A DNA stretch of 64,000 nt from Oreocharis arfaki. Its lineage: Eukaryota > Chordata > Aves > Passeriformes > Paramythiidae. Below, one piece after another: positions 49,401-59,527 of the stretch. Location of the stretch: assembly GCA_013398015.1 (NCBI GenBank), contig VZRR01006730.1, positions 1,012,054 through 1,076,053 on the forward strand, given 5' to 3'. Within the stretch, counting starts at the first letter, position 1, and the number at the start of each line of letters is the position of its first letter. The notes under the pieces were generated by a model that worked only from the letters and a program-made list of their open reading frames with translations, had not been told where the DNA came from and made no database searches. A program made the translations under genes and the position numbers.

Positions 49401-52400
49401 CAGAGGCTACCAGGAAAGTTGTCTCATACAATTAAGTGGAAGCTGCAACTTCCAGCTATATCAGGAATGCAGCAGCCAATTCAGAACTCAGAAAAGTGCA
49501 CTAGTCAAGTAGTTTTGCTAATGTCACTTGCAAGTAGACATAAAAGTCCTGGCATTCAAACCAACAATCTTGATATTTTTTCAAATTTCTCATTACTGAG
49601 ATAATGGTTTAGGCTCCCTATAAATTCAAGAAGACACCAGCATAACCAGAATTAGCTCTACACCTAAGCATAGCCTAAATTATTTCCCTCACAAAAAAGG
49701 ATCAGAAATATATATCCTAGTCTTACTCCCCAAAAAATGCCTATTAAACTTAGTCTTGAACTAAATGAAAAAATAATTTTAAACCCAAAGAAATTCCAAA
49801 GCAAATTCTGCACCAGACAATTAGTGTCATAGCAGCTTCCACTGTGAAATACAGACAGTACCACCTATAGCCAGTCTCTAATAGTGATCAAATTCTGGCA
49901 CTGAATGCATAATCCAAAGTGTAACATGGGTGGCTTTACTCCATATATATCAGAATATTCTCACTTCACTTTTCCTAAGTCTCCAATGCATATAATCATG
50001 GATTTCTGAGCAGTCAAAATTGCTTTAGAGAAATAAATATGCAATCCTTTTTTTTTTCCCCAAAAAAGATTTTGCATATTGGTATTTTTAAATTTGTCAC
50101 TTCTAATATCACTTAGGAGTGTGCAAGGAATTTTTGTGCTACTCATTGTACAGTCATCAAACAATCACATGCAAGAAAAAAGAAACAAAAAAACCAGAAG
50201 AAATACAATTAGTCACTTAGTTGATCTGCCATCCAAGTATTTTATTAATTCAGAATTTTAAATGGAGAACAGAAAAATTTTGAAGAGAAATAACAAGGAA
50301 ACAGAGGTAAGTAGAAAAAAATATTTTAAGATGCTCTGCTTTGGAATACAAAACTAAAAATTAAAGAAGAATTACTTTTACATTGTATTGTGCCTATGAA
50401 ATGCAAAAGCCAGATGTGATGTTCAAAATACATTCTCTCTTCCTGAAAGATCAATATTTCATTGCCTTCTGAAGAAACATTTCTCAAAATTCCATCTTGT
50501 AAGATTTTGCAGAGAAAATAAGATGCTTGGTGTCCATTTTTGTATGTAGATTCACACATTGTCTGCTAAATGCTTGTTTTGAATTACAAACTCCTCTGCT
50601 TTGGAAAAAGCAGACATGAATATTCCCTTTCCAACAGAGTCTAAAAAATTTGTGGATTGCATGCCTATGTTGGAATATCCTTTGAACTGCATAGTTTGGG
50701 ACAAAAATAGCAGAGAATATTCATGGGTTCAGGGAAAGCCAGAATTTTAAGTGATGTTTGAAGAACAACAGTTTTACTTTGACATGTGAAATACTGAAAT
50801 CTAGTGGATAACAACTACATTATTTTTGTGAAAGGTGCACTACAAAACAGCCTGCAGACAAAAGTGAAAGCTACTCGAAAGAACAGTTTTGATGGTGGTG
50901 AAAAAAAGAAGCCAAGGTCCTGAAAAACTCAAATTAATTTAAAGTAAAAACAATGTAAGACAGTCACCTGTGTTCTTACATGAACTGGGAGAGCATTCAG
51001 TTCTGAGAGAATACAGAGCATGCAAGCATTAAAAAAAAATGTTCTGCGAAGGAAAGCCTGCCAGACACCACACCAGCATGACACCAGATACTCAACAAAC
51101 ACCCATCCTCTTAACCACATGCTCATTCAAGATCTCCTTGAGGTGTGCTGCTGAAAAGGACAAAGAACCCAAACTGCCTGTTCATTTGCATGGATTCCAG
51201 CAATACTCAAGCTAGTTATTCCATGCTATATTAAAAGCAATTTATCCAAACTGATGTAAAAGTCCCAGAGCAATATGGTTTTAAACCCAGTTTACATTAC
51301 CTTAAATCTACCTGGGACTTTACCACTGCAAGCCAAGCCATTAAATCAGTTATAAATCTACTCTAAATCGGTAAAGACTCACTATCAAAACTTGCAGTTT
51401 GTCAGTTTACCACTAATACTCTGCCTCTAACAGAGCAGCCAGTAGACCCAGCACACCTTTTCTAAAAACAAAACAAAAAGACAGACCATGATATACTAAG
51501 TATACTGAAGATACAAGGTATCTTCATACATGAGACACACAAGACAGCTCGTGGACAAGCATTCCTCTTCCGGCATAAGGCTTTCACTTACGTATACCTG
51601 TGCCACAAACTGCATCATCTAAACTGAAACTCTTCACTAGAAGCTGGAGACTACTGAAGATTTCTGTTCAGCCATCTAGCTGCTAACTGTTTATCCTGAA
51701 TTCAGCTAGCAATGATGCATTTTCTTTAGCACAGAGCTAAGACAGCTGGAAATTTGAAGCTACTCAAGATGTCAAAGATGACTTCCTTTCCCTGGGATGA
51801 TGACTGTGCTGCACTAGATTGCTGTCACACAAATGAGCCTGCTCTGTCCATCACTGTTCAGATTCATGAGCTATTCCTCCCTACAGCAAAGCACTTGCAG
51901 ACTAAGTGGCACTGCAGCTTTGAGGTGTATTTTAGTTCTACTTGCTTGAGTCTCACATCAGGTGCAAACAAGATGATGTTCAGCTGATGTTTGGGAAATC
52001 TCCTCTTGAAATGTGAATGCTAAAGCTCTCTCTTTTCACTGTTATATCCCAAACACAAAGTGTCTTGGCACCTTTCTAAAATAGGTTGTAAGCAGCAATA
52101 GCAGAAAATGCGGTATCTTGCATTCTTGCATTTATTCACATTACAGAAGTATCTCTGATGACTGGAGGAAGGACAATAAAACTACTGGTTACTTTTTCCA
52201 ATCAAGATAATCCCTCTTGCCTCAAGAAATCTTGTAAGATCACCACTGAAGATCCTGTGCTGTGATACTTTGAGAAATACCCATTAGAGGCCCTAGATAA
52301 TTTTTCTCAATTTACAATTCCCATTCTAATAAATCCCGAAATATTTCAGTCTTCTTTGATTTACACTATTTTTTTCTCTTGCCAAATACCTGATCAATGG

Positions 52401-55108
52401 ATAAAAATTATACCTTCTTGCCTGAAGGCAGTTACTAAGGCAGTGAATAACTCTGCACATAGTCTTGAAGGACAAGCAATACTGAACATGCCCAGATTGA
52501 AATAAAACATTTCAGACATTCATGGCAAGACTGAAAAATAAGAAAGCAAAAATATAGATCTGAGTCTGACTATTGCTGCTGTCCCAGTAACCAAACTCAC
52601 ATTACAGCTTGGAAAACTGGACATACTACTTAAGAACAGTCTCCAGTTCAACAGCCAGAACAGTGGGTTCTTAGAGCTCGGTGTTAAAGACTAATAACCA
52701 GGAAATCTCAAGAACTACGAGAATTTGTCTCACTTCCCACCTACTCTAAAACAGGCACTAAAGGAAAAATTAGAGTTGGCATTCTGAAGAGATTTGTGAC
52801 AGATGACTCAGTAACTGATAATCAATAACCACATTTCAGAAAAACATGCAAGAAATACTTAAGGAGCAACCTGTTCACAACAAAGTTTCCCAATAAGTTA
52901 AATTAGATACTGGACTATAGGCAGAATCTTACTGAACTCAATGTGAATCTAAATGTTTAAGAATTGCATCTACCTTTTATGAAATTCAACCAATTCAGGA
53001 TATTGTTAGTGATTTTTGAAGAAAATCTACACAATATTATAAATATTTCCCTTATTTCAAAGCATCATATTTTGTTTCAACCAATGATTCTTCAACTGAT
53101 GTTCAGGTTACTCGGCAAGGTATGGATTTATTATTAATGAGGACAGACAACTATTGTACATCTATGATCCTGCCACATCTCCTGTGTTCCCCTTCAGAGA
53201 AGTAGCACCAGGGAGCATGTTTTCAGAATCCCTACTTGTAGCAGAAGAACTAAAAAAACTTTCCCCCTACCACACAAAGATAATCTTACGAGTGCATCAA
53301 GTTTTGGAGGCCTAGCAGAAACACGGACACAGTACGAAGTACACAGTACTACCATCGACTTCTTTACCCTACCTCCTACTGCGAAAGATGGGTTAGTTCT
53401 TCTCACTTTGTAGGTAATTTACTTTCAAAATAAAACTACCTAACACATAAATCTTCTTGTTTTAGTGTTCATGACTTCAGAACAGGCACTTTTCAATTGT
53501 CTGCTTTTCTACAGGTGCTGTGTTCCTGCTCTCTTTTGCACGTAAACAGAATGTCCTAGGCCTGCATCAGTTATTTTGTTACCTTTAAAAAAAACAGATA
53601 CAAAAGGGGAAACATGTAACCCAGCAGTTAGGATCCTGCATCGATTTTTTCCCCAATGTAACATTAGAAACTTTGACAGGGAAGGGAAGAACAGAAAAAA
53701 CATAGCCATGCGGGAATGATCATTGAGAAAGGGTGAACACACTCCTCAGAACAGCATACACGTTCCCAAAGTAAGTATCAGCAGTAATTTTGCATGTGAG
53801 CAGAGGCTGAAAGAGAATGGTAAGCACCTTAAGAAAAAAATAATTCTCTACATCACTGTACTTAAAAACCTCTATCTAGGAATTTTAGTAGTTTATACAT
53901 TTGCACCGACATCTCTGAGCAGGTATAAGAGTCGTGCTCTTGTCCTGGGGGCTCTTTATCAGCAGGAATGCAACTCAACATATTAAGCTGCTAGATGCAA
54001 GCTGTACCCACCCTAACATTTCCTAGCTCAGTCTAAAGACTTATGTATTAATTTTAAGCATCTACCACAGCAGCAGTATTTCCAACAACACTGCTTCTTC
54101 AAGACTTGGGTCCAGACACAATTCTAGGAAGATATAGCATTTCACCTTATGCAGAGATCCCAAGAACATAGCTGAGGGGAATGGAAAAAAGAATAAAAAG
54201 GTGATGGGTTTATTATGGCTGTGCAATGCCAAGTCAGTGCAGTAAAATCTATCTGATGAGCAAACCTACAGAAAAACAATAGAGGAGACAGCAAAAGACA
54301 CTGTGAGAGACCTCAGCAATTTTTGTGATCACTGGTACAATGAGTAAGACTGGAAGGGCAGACGCACACAAAAAATAAAAACACAAATTCAAGATAGTCA
54401 GAAAACGCAAGCTATTGTAAACAAGAGTCAAGCATGCTTCAAGATATAAATCCCCACCAAACACTTAACTAAATCAAGCGAACTGGTGAAACACACCCAA
54501 CGACCACACTCAAGCAGTACATACAAGAAAGCTGCTTGAAAAATGTTCCCCGACAACTTCTGGCAGAAGAGAATGCCTGTGCCTTAAAGGTGAAAATGTC
54601 TGGGCCACTATTCCTCAGGAATTTAAAGGAGTGTATTCTAAGATTGCCTCTAACTTCCTTCTCGTAACAGTCTCATAAAAAAAAGCGTGCTATTCTCAAC
54701 CTTTACTGCTTCTTCATGTATTTATCACCCATTTTACGCTCCGTCTCTCCTGGCTTTTCTATTCCTCTTCCTACTTCATTCCAGTAGTGTCTGTCACGCC
54801 TTCTCATACTTGAGACCGCAAGTCCTCACACTGTGCTGAACTCCAATTTCCCTGCTCGTGCTCCTCGTAAGCCTGAGTCGCCTCCACCCCCTGGTGCACC
54901 AGCACACATTTCACTGCTTCAGCGGACAGACCCCCACCGTGCCGACGACAACAGCAACCGCATCCCAGGTTCCTCGAAGTGCCCGGGGCGCCCAGCCCGG
55001 CAGGCTGACGGCGGCCGAGCCCGGCGCAGCCGCTCCTCCGCCCCGGGGTCTGCCCGGCCTCGCCGCAGCCCCCCCGCCCCCAATGGCGCCGCCGCCGCGG
55101 GCCGAGCT

Positions 55109-55491
55109 NNNNNNNNNNNNNNNNNNNNNNNNNNNNNNNNNNNNNNNNNNNNNNNNNNNNNNNNNNNNNNNNNNNNNNNNNNNNNNNNNNNNNNNNNNNN
55201 NNNNNNNNNNNNNNNNNNNNNNNNNNNNNNNNNNNNNNNNNNNNNNNNNNNNNNNNNNNNNNNNNNNNNNNNNNNNNNNNNNNNNNNNNNNNNNNNNNNN
55301 NNNNNNNNNNNNNNNNNNNNNNNNNNNNNNNNNNNNNNNNNNNNNNNNNNNNNNNNNNNNNNNNNNNNNNNNNNNNNNNNNNNNNNNNNNNNNNNNNNNN
55401 NNNNNNNNNNNNNNNNNNNNNNNNNNNNNNNNNNNNNNNNNNNNNNNNNNNNNNNNNNNNNNNNNNNNNNNNNNNNNNNNNNNNNNNNNNN
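55109..55491. other. Assembly gap (383 N)
   Basis: An uninterrupted run of N is flanked on both sides by extremely GC-rich sequence, the usual cause of dropout in avian assemblies. The stated length may be an estimate. Apparent long open frames across it are artefacts of translating N. Confidence 0.99.
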
Positions 55492-55542
55492 TCCCCCGCC
55501 CGTCAGCCTGGCCCGGCCCGGCGCGGCGCGGCCCCGGCGCGG

Positions 55543-55713
55543 ATGGGGGTGGTGGAGGCGCTGGGCGCCGGCGCGGCGCGGCTGTTCTTCTACCCGTCGC
55601 TGCTGTACACGGTAGCGCGGTCGCGGCTGCCCGGGTCGCGCCGGCCCTGGTTCCACCGCATCGACGAGGTCGTGCTGCTCGGGGCGCTGCCGCTGCGGGG
55701 GCGCATCCGCAGG
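55543..55713 (+). CDS. PTPMT1: PTPMT1 exon 1
   Basis: 57 codons from ATG through LGALPLRGRIRR, within the CpG island. The start context is GCGCGGATGG (C at -3, G at +4). No upstream in-frame ATG exists between the gap and the start. Donor AGG|GTAAGG. The following intron is only 75 nt. Confidence 0.94.
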
Positions 55714-57593
55714 GTAAGGCGGGCGCAGCGGGGCGGGCCGGGCCGGGCCGGGAGGGCCGGAGGTCCCTGACGGTGCCTGTGCCCGCAGCTGGTGACGCAG
55801 GAGAACGTGCGCGGCGTGGTCACCCTCACCGAGGACTACGAGACCCGGTTCCTCTGTTTTTCCCCCCAGGTGAGCCGCGGGATTGCTGGTGGTCCCCCCC
55901 AGACGGGTCTCTCGTCACTCTGTCTGTCCCGGCACAGATGAGGCTTTAGCCGCCTCCTGCCGTCGTCCCGGCAGCGGCCGCCAAGTCCTGTGGCAGCCAA
56001 GACGTGACTGCTGGTACCTAAGCCGACTTTAAAAACTATGTGACAAACCGGTAAAACGTGAGCATGCGAGTGAACTGCAGTGGCAGGGAGGGACAGGGAG
56101 CAGAATCCACGTACATCACTGTACAAGAATGGCTTTTGAGTTGGGAAGAGATCCCAACTTCCCTCTTTTCCTTTAGCTGAACCACATTTTCTCAGTCCCC
56201 TTTAACTACTACTTTTTGATGACCAGCAGTTAAGTTTTCATACATCTGATTTAAAGTATTGACATTCAAAGTCTGTTTACAGCCTCTCTGAATTTCTCAA
56301 CTGTCTCAACAGGTTCTGAGCTTCTTTCAGTAAAAAAACAACCCAAAAGCTCACTGACTAAATGTGCTGTTACAGGAATGGGAGGCAATGGGAGTGGAGC
56401 AACTGCGTCTCAGCACTGTGGATCTAACTGGAGTCCCCACCTTGGAAAACCTGCACAGGGGCGTGGAGTTCATCCTGAGACACCGAGCCCGCGGTAACAG
56501 CGTCTATGTGCACTGCAAGGCAGGGCGCTCCCGCAGTGCCACCATGGTGGCAGCATATTTAATTCAGGTCAGAAGGAGTCTCTGCTAAACGGGGTTTATT
56601 TCCATTAAAAAATGGAAATAAAATGCAGTCAATCTTTATAGTTAACTCTCACTCAAGAAACCTGAGCCCATACAAGTTAATATTCCATGATTTTACAGAG
56701 TTTGGACACCCATTTTAAGAGAGGCTCTAAAATTATCTTGGTGTTTTCAATGCAAATGCAAATTTTGAATGATTCTGCTTTTCTTAATTCTTTCAGTGGA
56801 AGAACAGATTGAGGTAGGAATAACAAGTCACTCACTGAGTGTAGGTTCACTGAGCAGATAAACATCCATTTTTGTTTCTCATATTTTCTCCTTGGTTCAC
56901 TGGACTGGTGAGCCTTCCTATGCTTTTCCATAAATACAATTCAGGATCAAGAGAACTCACTTCAGTTTTCTGAATTTCTCTACCAACCCAACTGGGGAAA
57001 CTAGCACTAAGAACAAAATCCTACCTGTGGATTCTTCCTTTTGTGTTATTAAGCTCTCTCTGGAAAATTTTCCATTAGTGTTGAAGGGAAAATTTTCTCA
57101 CTAAGTGCTGAAATGTGACAGGAGTACCAGTAAAGGTTTTTTAAAAAATTTTAAAAAGCAAGGTGCACTTTTGCTCTGGTCTAGTGGGGCTAAGGCAGGA
57201 AACTATTCACAACATGAAGAAAGAGTGAGCGAGACAGAAAGTGGAGGACCCAGGCAGCAACCATTCCTCTTTAACTGAGGGACTCATTTCATGAATGTGT
57301 GACTTTCAGGCCTCTTTGAGAGTAACATCAAGTAAACCTAAGGGGCAAAGCAGCAGCAAGCTTTCTAACACTTCTAATATTGCCTGTAGCCTCCAGGAGG
57401 GTTCCATTAACTGGTGGAAAGATGGAATGGATTTTTACTTGCTGGGTTTCTGCCTTTTCAGCTGCATCACTGGAGCCCTCGGGAAGCAATAGAGGCCATT
57501 GCCAAGATTCGTCCCCATATCCTCGTTCGACACAAGCAAGTCCAGATCCTGGAGAAATTTCACAGGAATGTGATCACTGGGAGAACTGCATAA
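55543..57593 (+). CDS. PTPMT1: PTPMT1, mitochondrial phosphatidylglycerophosphatase, whole coding span
   Basis: PTPMT1 is a dual-specificity-type phosphatase at the matrix face of the inner mitochondrial membrane. It converts phosphatidylglycerophosphate to phosphatidylglycerol in cardiolipin synthesis. Exons: 55543-55713, 55789-55869, 56376-56567, 57462-57593, all GT-AG and in frame, giving 191 aa (about 201 in human). The N-terminus MGVVEALGAGAARLFFYPSL is hydrophobic with following arginines, as expected for mitochondrial import, and aligns without gap with the mammalian start. The signature HCKAGRSR holds nucleophile Cys131 and Arg137; Asp100 in TVDLTG is the likely general acid. The C-terminal tail is shorter and divergent. 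A polyadenylation signal follows at 57686. Confidence 0.96.
55789..55869 (+). CDS. PTPMT1: PTPMT1 exon 2
   Basis: 27 codons, LVTQENVRGVVTLTEDYETR followed by FLCFSPQ, between acceptor GCCCGCAG and donor CAG|GTGAGC. It matches the conserved LVQDENVRGVITMNEEYETR region of the mammalian protein, including the strand and loop before the catalytic core. Confidence 0.95.
55870..56375 (+). other. PTPMT1: PTPMT1 intron 2
   Basis: 506-nt intron. GC content falls from CpG-island levels back to AT-rich. No repeat or gene was recognised. Confidence 0.9.
56376..56567 (+). CDS. PTPMT1: PTPMT1 exon 3 (catalytic)
   Basis: 64 codons from EWEAMGVEQLRLSTVDLTGV to SATMVAAYLIQ, holding the general-acid region (TVDLTG) and the complete CX5R loop VYVHCKAGRSRSATM. 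Acceptor TGTTACAG, donor ATTCAG|GTCAGA. Reading through the donor meets a stop within six codons. Confidence 0.97.
56568..57461 (+). other. PTPMT1: PTPMT1 intron 3
   Basis: 894-nt AT-rich intron between the catalytic exon and the last coding exon. No repeat was recognised. Confidence 0.9.
57462..57593 (+). CDS. PTPMT1: PTPMT1 last coding exon
   Basis: 43 codons plus TAA, beginning LHHWSPREAIEAIAKIRPHI and ending VITGRTA. The WSPxEA and AIAKIR motifs match the mammalian C-terminal helices. The protein ends about nine residues earlier than human, which has a KDGTFVISKT-type tail. Acceptor CCTTTTCAG. Confidence 0.94.
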   Translation: MHHWSPREAIEAIAKIRPHILVRHKQVQILEKFHRNVITGRTA

Positions 57594-57685
57594 CGTAGTA
57601 AGAACTATCAAAATCCCCATCTCAGCTGCTATAAAAAAAGTTTTTATGATCTAACAAAGCTTAAGCGTTTTTCTTCTTGACCATC

Positions 57686-57691
57686 AATAAA
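57686..57691 (+). terminator. PTPMT1: PTPMT1 polyadenylation signal
   Basis: AATAAA lies 93 nt after the PTPMT1 stop, in ATCAATAAAGAACTG. It implies a short 3' UTR that would end well before the KBTBD4 3' UTR. Confidence 0.7.
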
Positions 57692-58383
57692 GAACTGTTT
57701 ACATAAATTACAGTAAAGGGGAAATAGGGCTGTTTCATCAAAGCTTTCTTTCCTTATGGCTAATATCCTAGATCTCTTGGAGCCCCATAGTTCTTTTCCA
57801 CACATCAGTGCTGAGTGGAACTGCAATCCACAGGAAGTTCAAAAATATTTGTATTTGAAGCAAAGAGAAAAAAACAAAATACTTTGTCTCAGTAGAGACT
57901 TTATTCAGATTCTTACCCAAAGGGTTACAGTGCCAACAGAGAGGGGTAGGAGGAAGTGGTCTTATTTCTGTCTTTTCACCAACACTATGTTATAATTACA
58001 GGTGGGGATTTCCTGTACAGTAAAGGAAGCCAATGCTCTAAAAATTATCTCTCTCTTTATTCTAGGTGATGACAGAGCAGTAAGCAAGTACTCAGTTGGT
58101 TACCACTCCTCTAGGAGAAGTGCTGAGTACAACCTAAAGGTCCTGGGGTCAGTTCTGGAATCTGTCTGCCAGGCCCTCCTTCTGCAATAGGACACAGGAA
58201 TGTTTATATGGGGGCATCCCTGGGAGACACAGTGCACGTCTAACTCTGTAACTGACACAGCAACAACACACGGTCTCCTAGGCAGTTAAAACTAGCAGTC
58301 TGGGCCAAGGAGGATGTTGTCCATATGCCATAGGATTTTTTAGTGGTGGATTGGTTCCAGGCTAAAATAGCCATTTGCTGCCA
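57692..58383. other. Convergent intergenic region between PTPMT1 and KBTBD4
   Basis: AT-rich sequence between the predicted PTPMT1 and KBTBD4 cleavage signals. A strong plus-strand acceptor-like tract (CTCTCTCTTTATTCTAG ending about 58065) and further minus-strand AATAAA matches (near 57899-57904 and 58058) allow longer or overlapping 3' ends. Confidence 0.5.
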
Positions 58384-58389
58384 TTTATT
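58384..58389 (-). terminator. KBTBD4: Candidate KBTBD4 polyadenylation signal
   Basis: Minus-strand CATCAATAAATGG is 278 nt past the KBTBD4 stop and is the first AATAAA met downstream. Additional copies further on could be used instead. Confidence 0.5.
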
Positions 58390-58666
58390 GATGATATTTG
58401 CTTGCAGCTTATCATCAAGGAATCAAAATAATAGCATTTAGTTCATCTGAAATCTAAGATACAACAGTTCAATACAGTTTCAATAGTGCTATGTAAAAGA
58501 ATAGGCCCACAGTCAGAAAGCCTGTACTTCCTCTGCACAGGTACAGAGGATGACGTCTTTACTGAATGTTGTGAGCTTGTAGTAATTGGGACTGGTGCTG
58601 AGGGTTGCAGGTGTCTTCGAGCTGCACAGCAAGACACTGTTGCTGTCTTTCTATCACTGCACCTGT

Positions 58667-59527
58667 TTAGGCCAGGACAAACTGCAGGTTAGTGAGCAGC
58701 ACTTTGATGCCACTCGTGACTGTTACAACAGAGGTGGCTGGGTTAAGTTTAAAAGTATTCGCATCACCCTTTTTATAGCGGTCGCGAAAGACATAGATGC
58801 TGCCATTGCAACTGGCAATTTTCCAGAGGGATGGTACTGAGCTCCAGGCATCTGGGAGGCATAGCCGGGTGAAGCTATCCAGTAGGGGATTGTAGCAGAG
58901 CAGTGAATCCCCCTCGGCCACAATGAACACCACATCCTTGTGCACAGCAGCGTGCATGCGCCCTGCGAAAGGCAGTACGTATGGCTTCACGTGGCATTTC
59001 TCTGTGTTGGTATCATAGCACTGAATGAGCCGAGAGGGCTTGGTGAAGAAATCTAAGTCGTTTTCCTCCCCACCCAGCAGGTAAATGACACCATTAAGGT
59101 TTACCCCTGCAGCTCCAGAGACTGCCACTTCCAACTGGCTGGTCTCTGTCCAGACGTTGTCTCGTACTCTGTAATATATGACAGCATTAGAGAGAGTGTC
59201 CTGTAGAGTTTTCCCCCCCAGTGAATATATTGCATCCTTGCTTGGCACGGAGACGAGGGTGTGCTGGAGCCGGTCACGGGGCAGAGGAGCACACCATTCC
59301 CAGTCTATAGTCGCATTGTTGCATTTCCACATGCGTCGTGGAATGGAGCCACCGACGACGTACAGGTCGCTACCGTGCTTGCAGGCCGCGGTGATCTGGT
59401 GACACAGGCTGTTCTGGCCACTCACACTTATGGAGTCATCATCAGCACAGTGCAGAGAGACAGCGAGCGAATGTGTACGTGATGACTCCTTTCCAATCAG
59501 ATAGATGTGAACATTTTCTCCAATCAC
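58667..59527 (-). CDS. KBTBD4: KBTBD4 last coding exon (kelch domain)
   Basis: Acceptor TTTCGCCCAG is followed by an 861-nt exon, VIGENVHIYLIGKESSRTHS to TNLQFVLA, TAA at 58669-58667. It holds the whole kelch region in one exon, as in mammals. No frame damage. The splice changes mammalian LKEIGEN to LKVIGEN at the junction. Confidence 0.97.
   Translation of the reverse strand: MIGENVHIYLIGKESSRTHSLAVSLHCADDDSISVSGQNSLCHQITAACKHGSDLYVVGGSIPRRMWKCNNATIDWEWCAPLPRDRLQHTLVSVPSKDAIYSLGGKTLQDTLSNAVIYYRVRDNVWTETSQLEVAVSGAAGVNLNGVIYLLGGEENDLDFFTKPSRLIQCYDTNTEKCHVKPYVLPFAGRMHAAVHKDVVFIVAEGDSLLCYNPLLDSFTRLCLPDAWSSVPSLWKIASCNGSIYVFRDRYKKGDANTFKLNPATSVVTVTSGIKVLLTNLQFVLA

Larger units (their letters stand above)
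23758..54900 (-). other. CELF1: CELF1 5' intron/5' UTR region, 31 kb
   Basis: Inferred from synteny: the CELF1 transcript in other vertebrates starts next to PTPMT1, so this stretch should be its large 5' introns with non-coding exons. It is AT-rich. I recognise CR1 copies at 29335-29618 and 34105-36580, an LTR-like block at 40590-41060, a candidate non-coding exon at 43825-43909, small tandem repeats at 29212-29262 and 37052-37102, and a GTTAAC-type palindromic cluster at 46351-46412. The rest holds nothing I can name. Confidence 0.65.
54930..55800. promoter_or_regulatory. CpG-rich bidirectional promoter of CELF1 and PTPMT1
   Basis: Base composition switches abruptly near 54930 from AT-rich intron to very GC- and CpG-dense sequence (gcgcggcgcggccc and similar). 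It continues through PTPMT1 exon 1 and intron 1. No TATA box is visible near the PTPMT1 start. CELF1 should initiate leftward and PTPMT1 rightward from here, as in other vertebrates. The core is hidden by 383 Ns, so transcription starts and the CELF1 first exon cannot be placed. Confidence 0.75.

Noticed and set aside
54833..55949. Long open frames on both strands through the GC-rich block
   Set aside because: They translate the 383-N gap as unknown residues and carry GC-driven stop depletion; only the PTPMT1 exon frame inside is supported.
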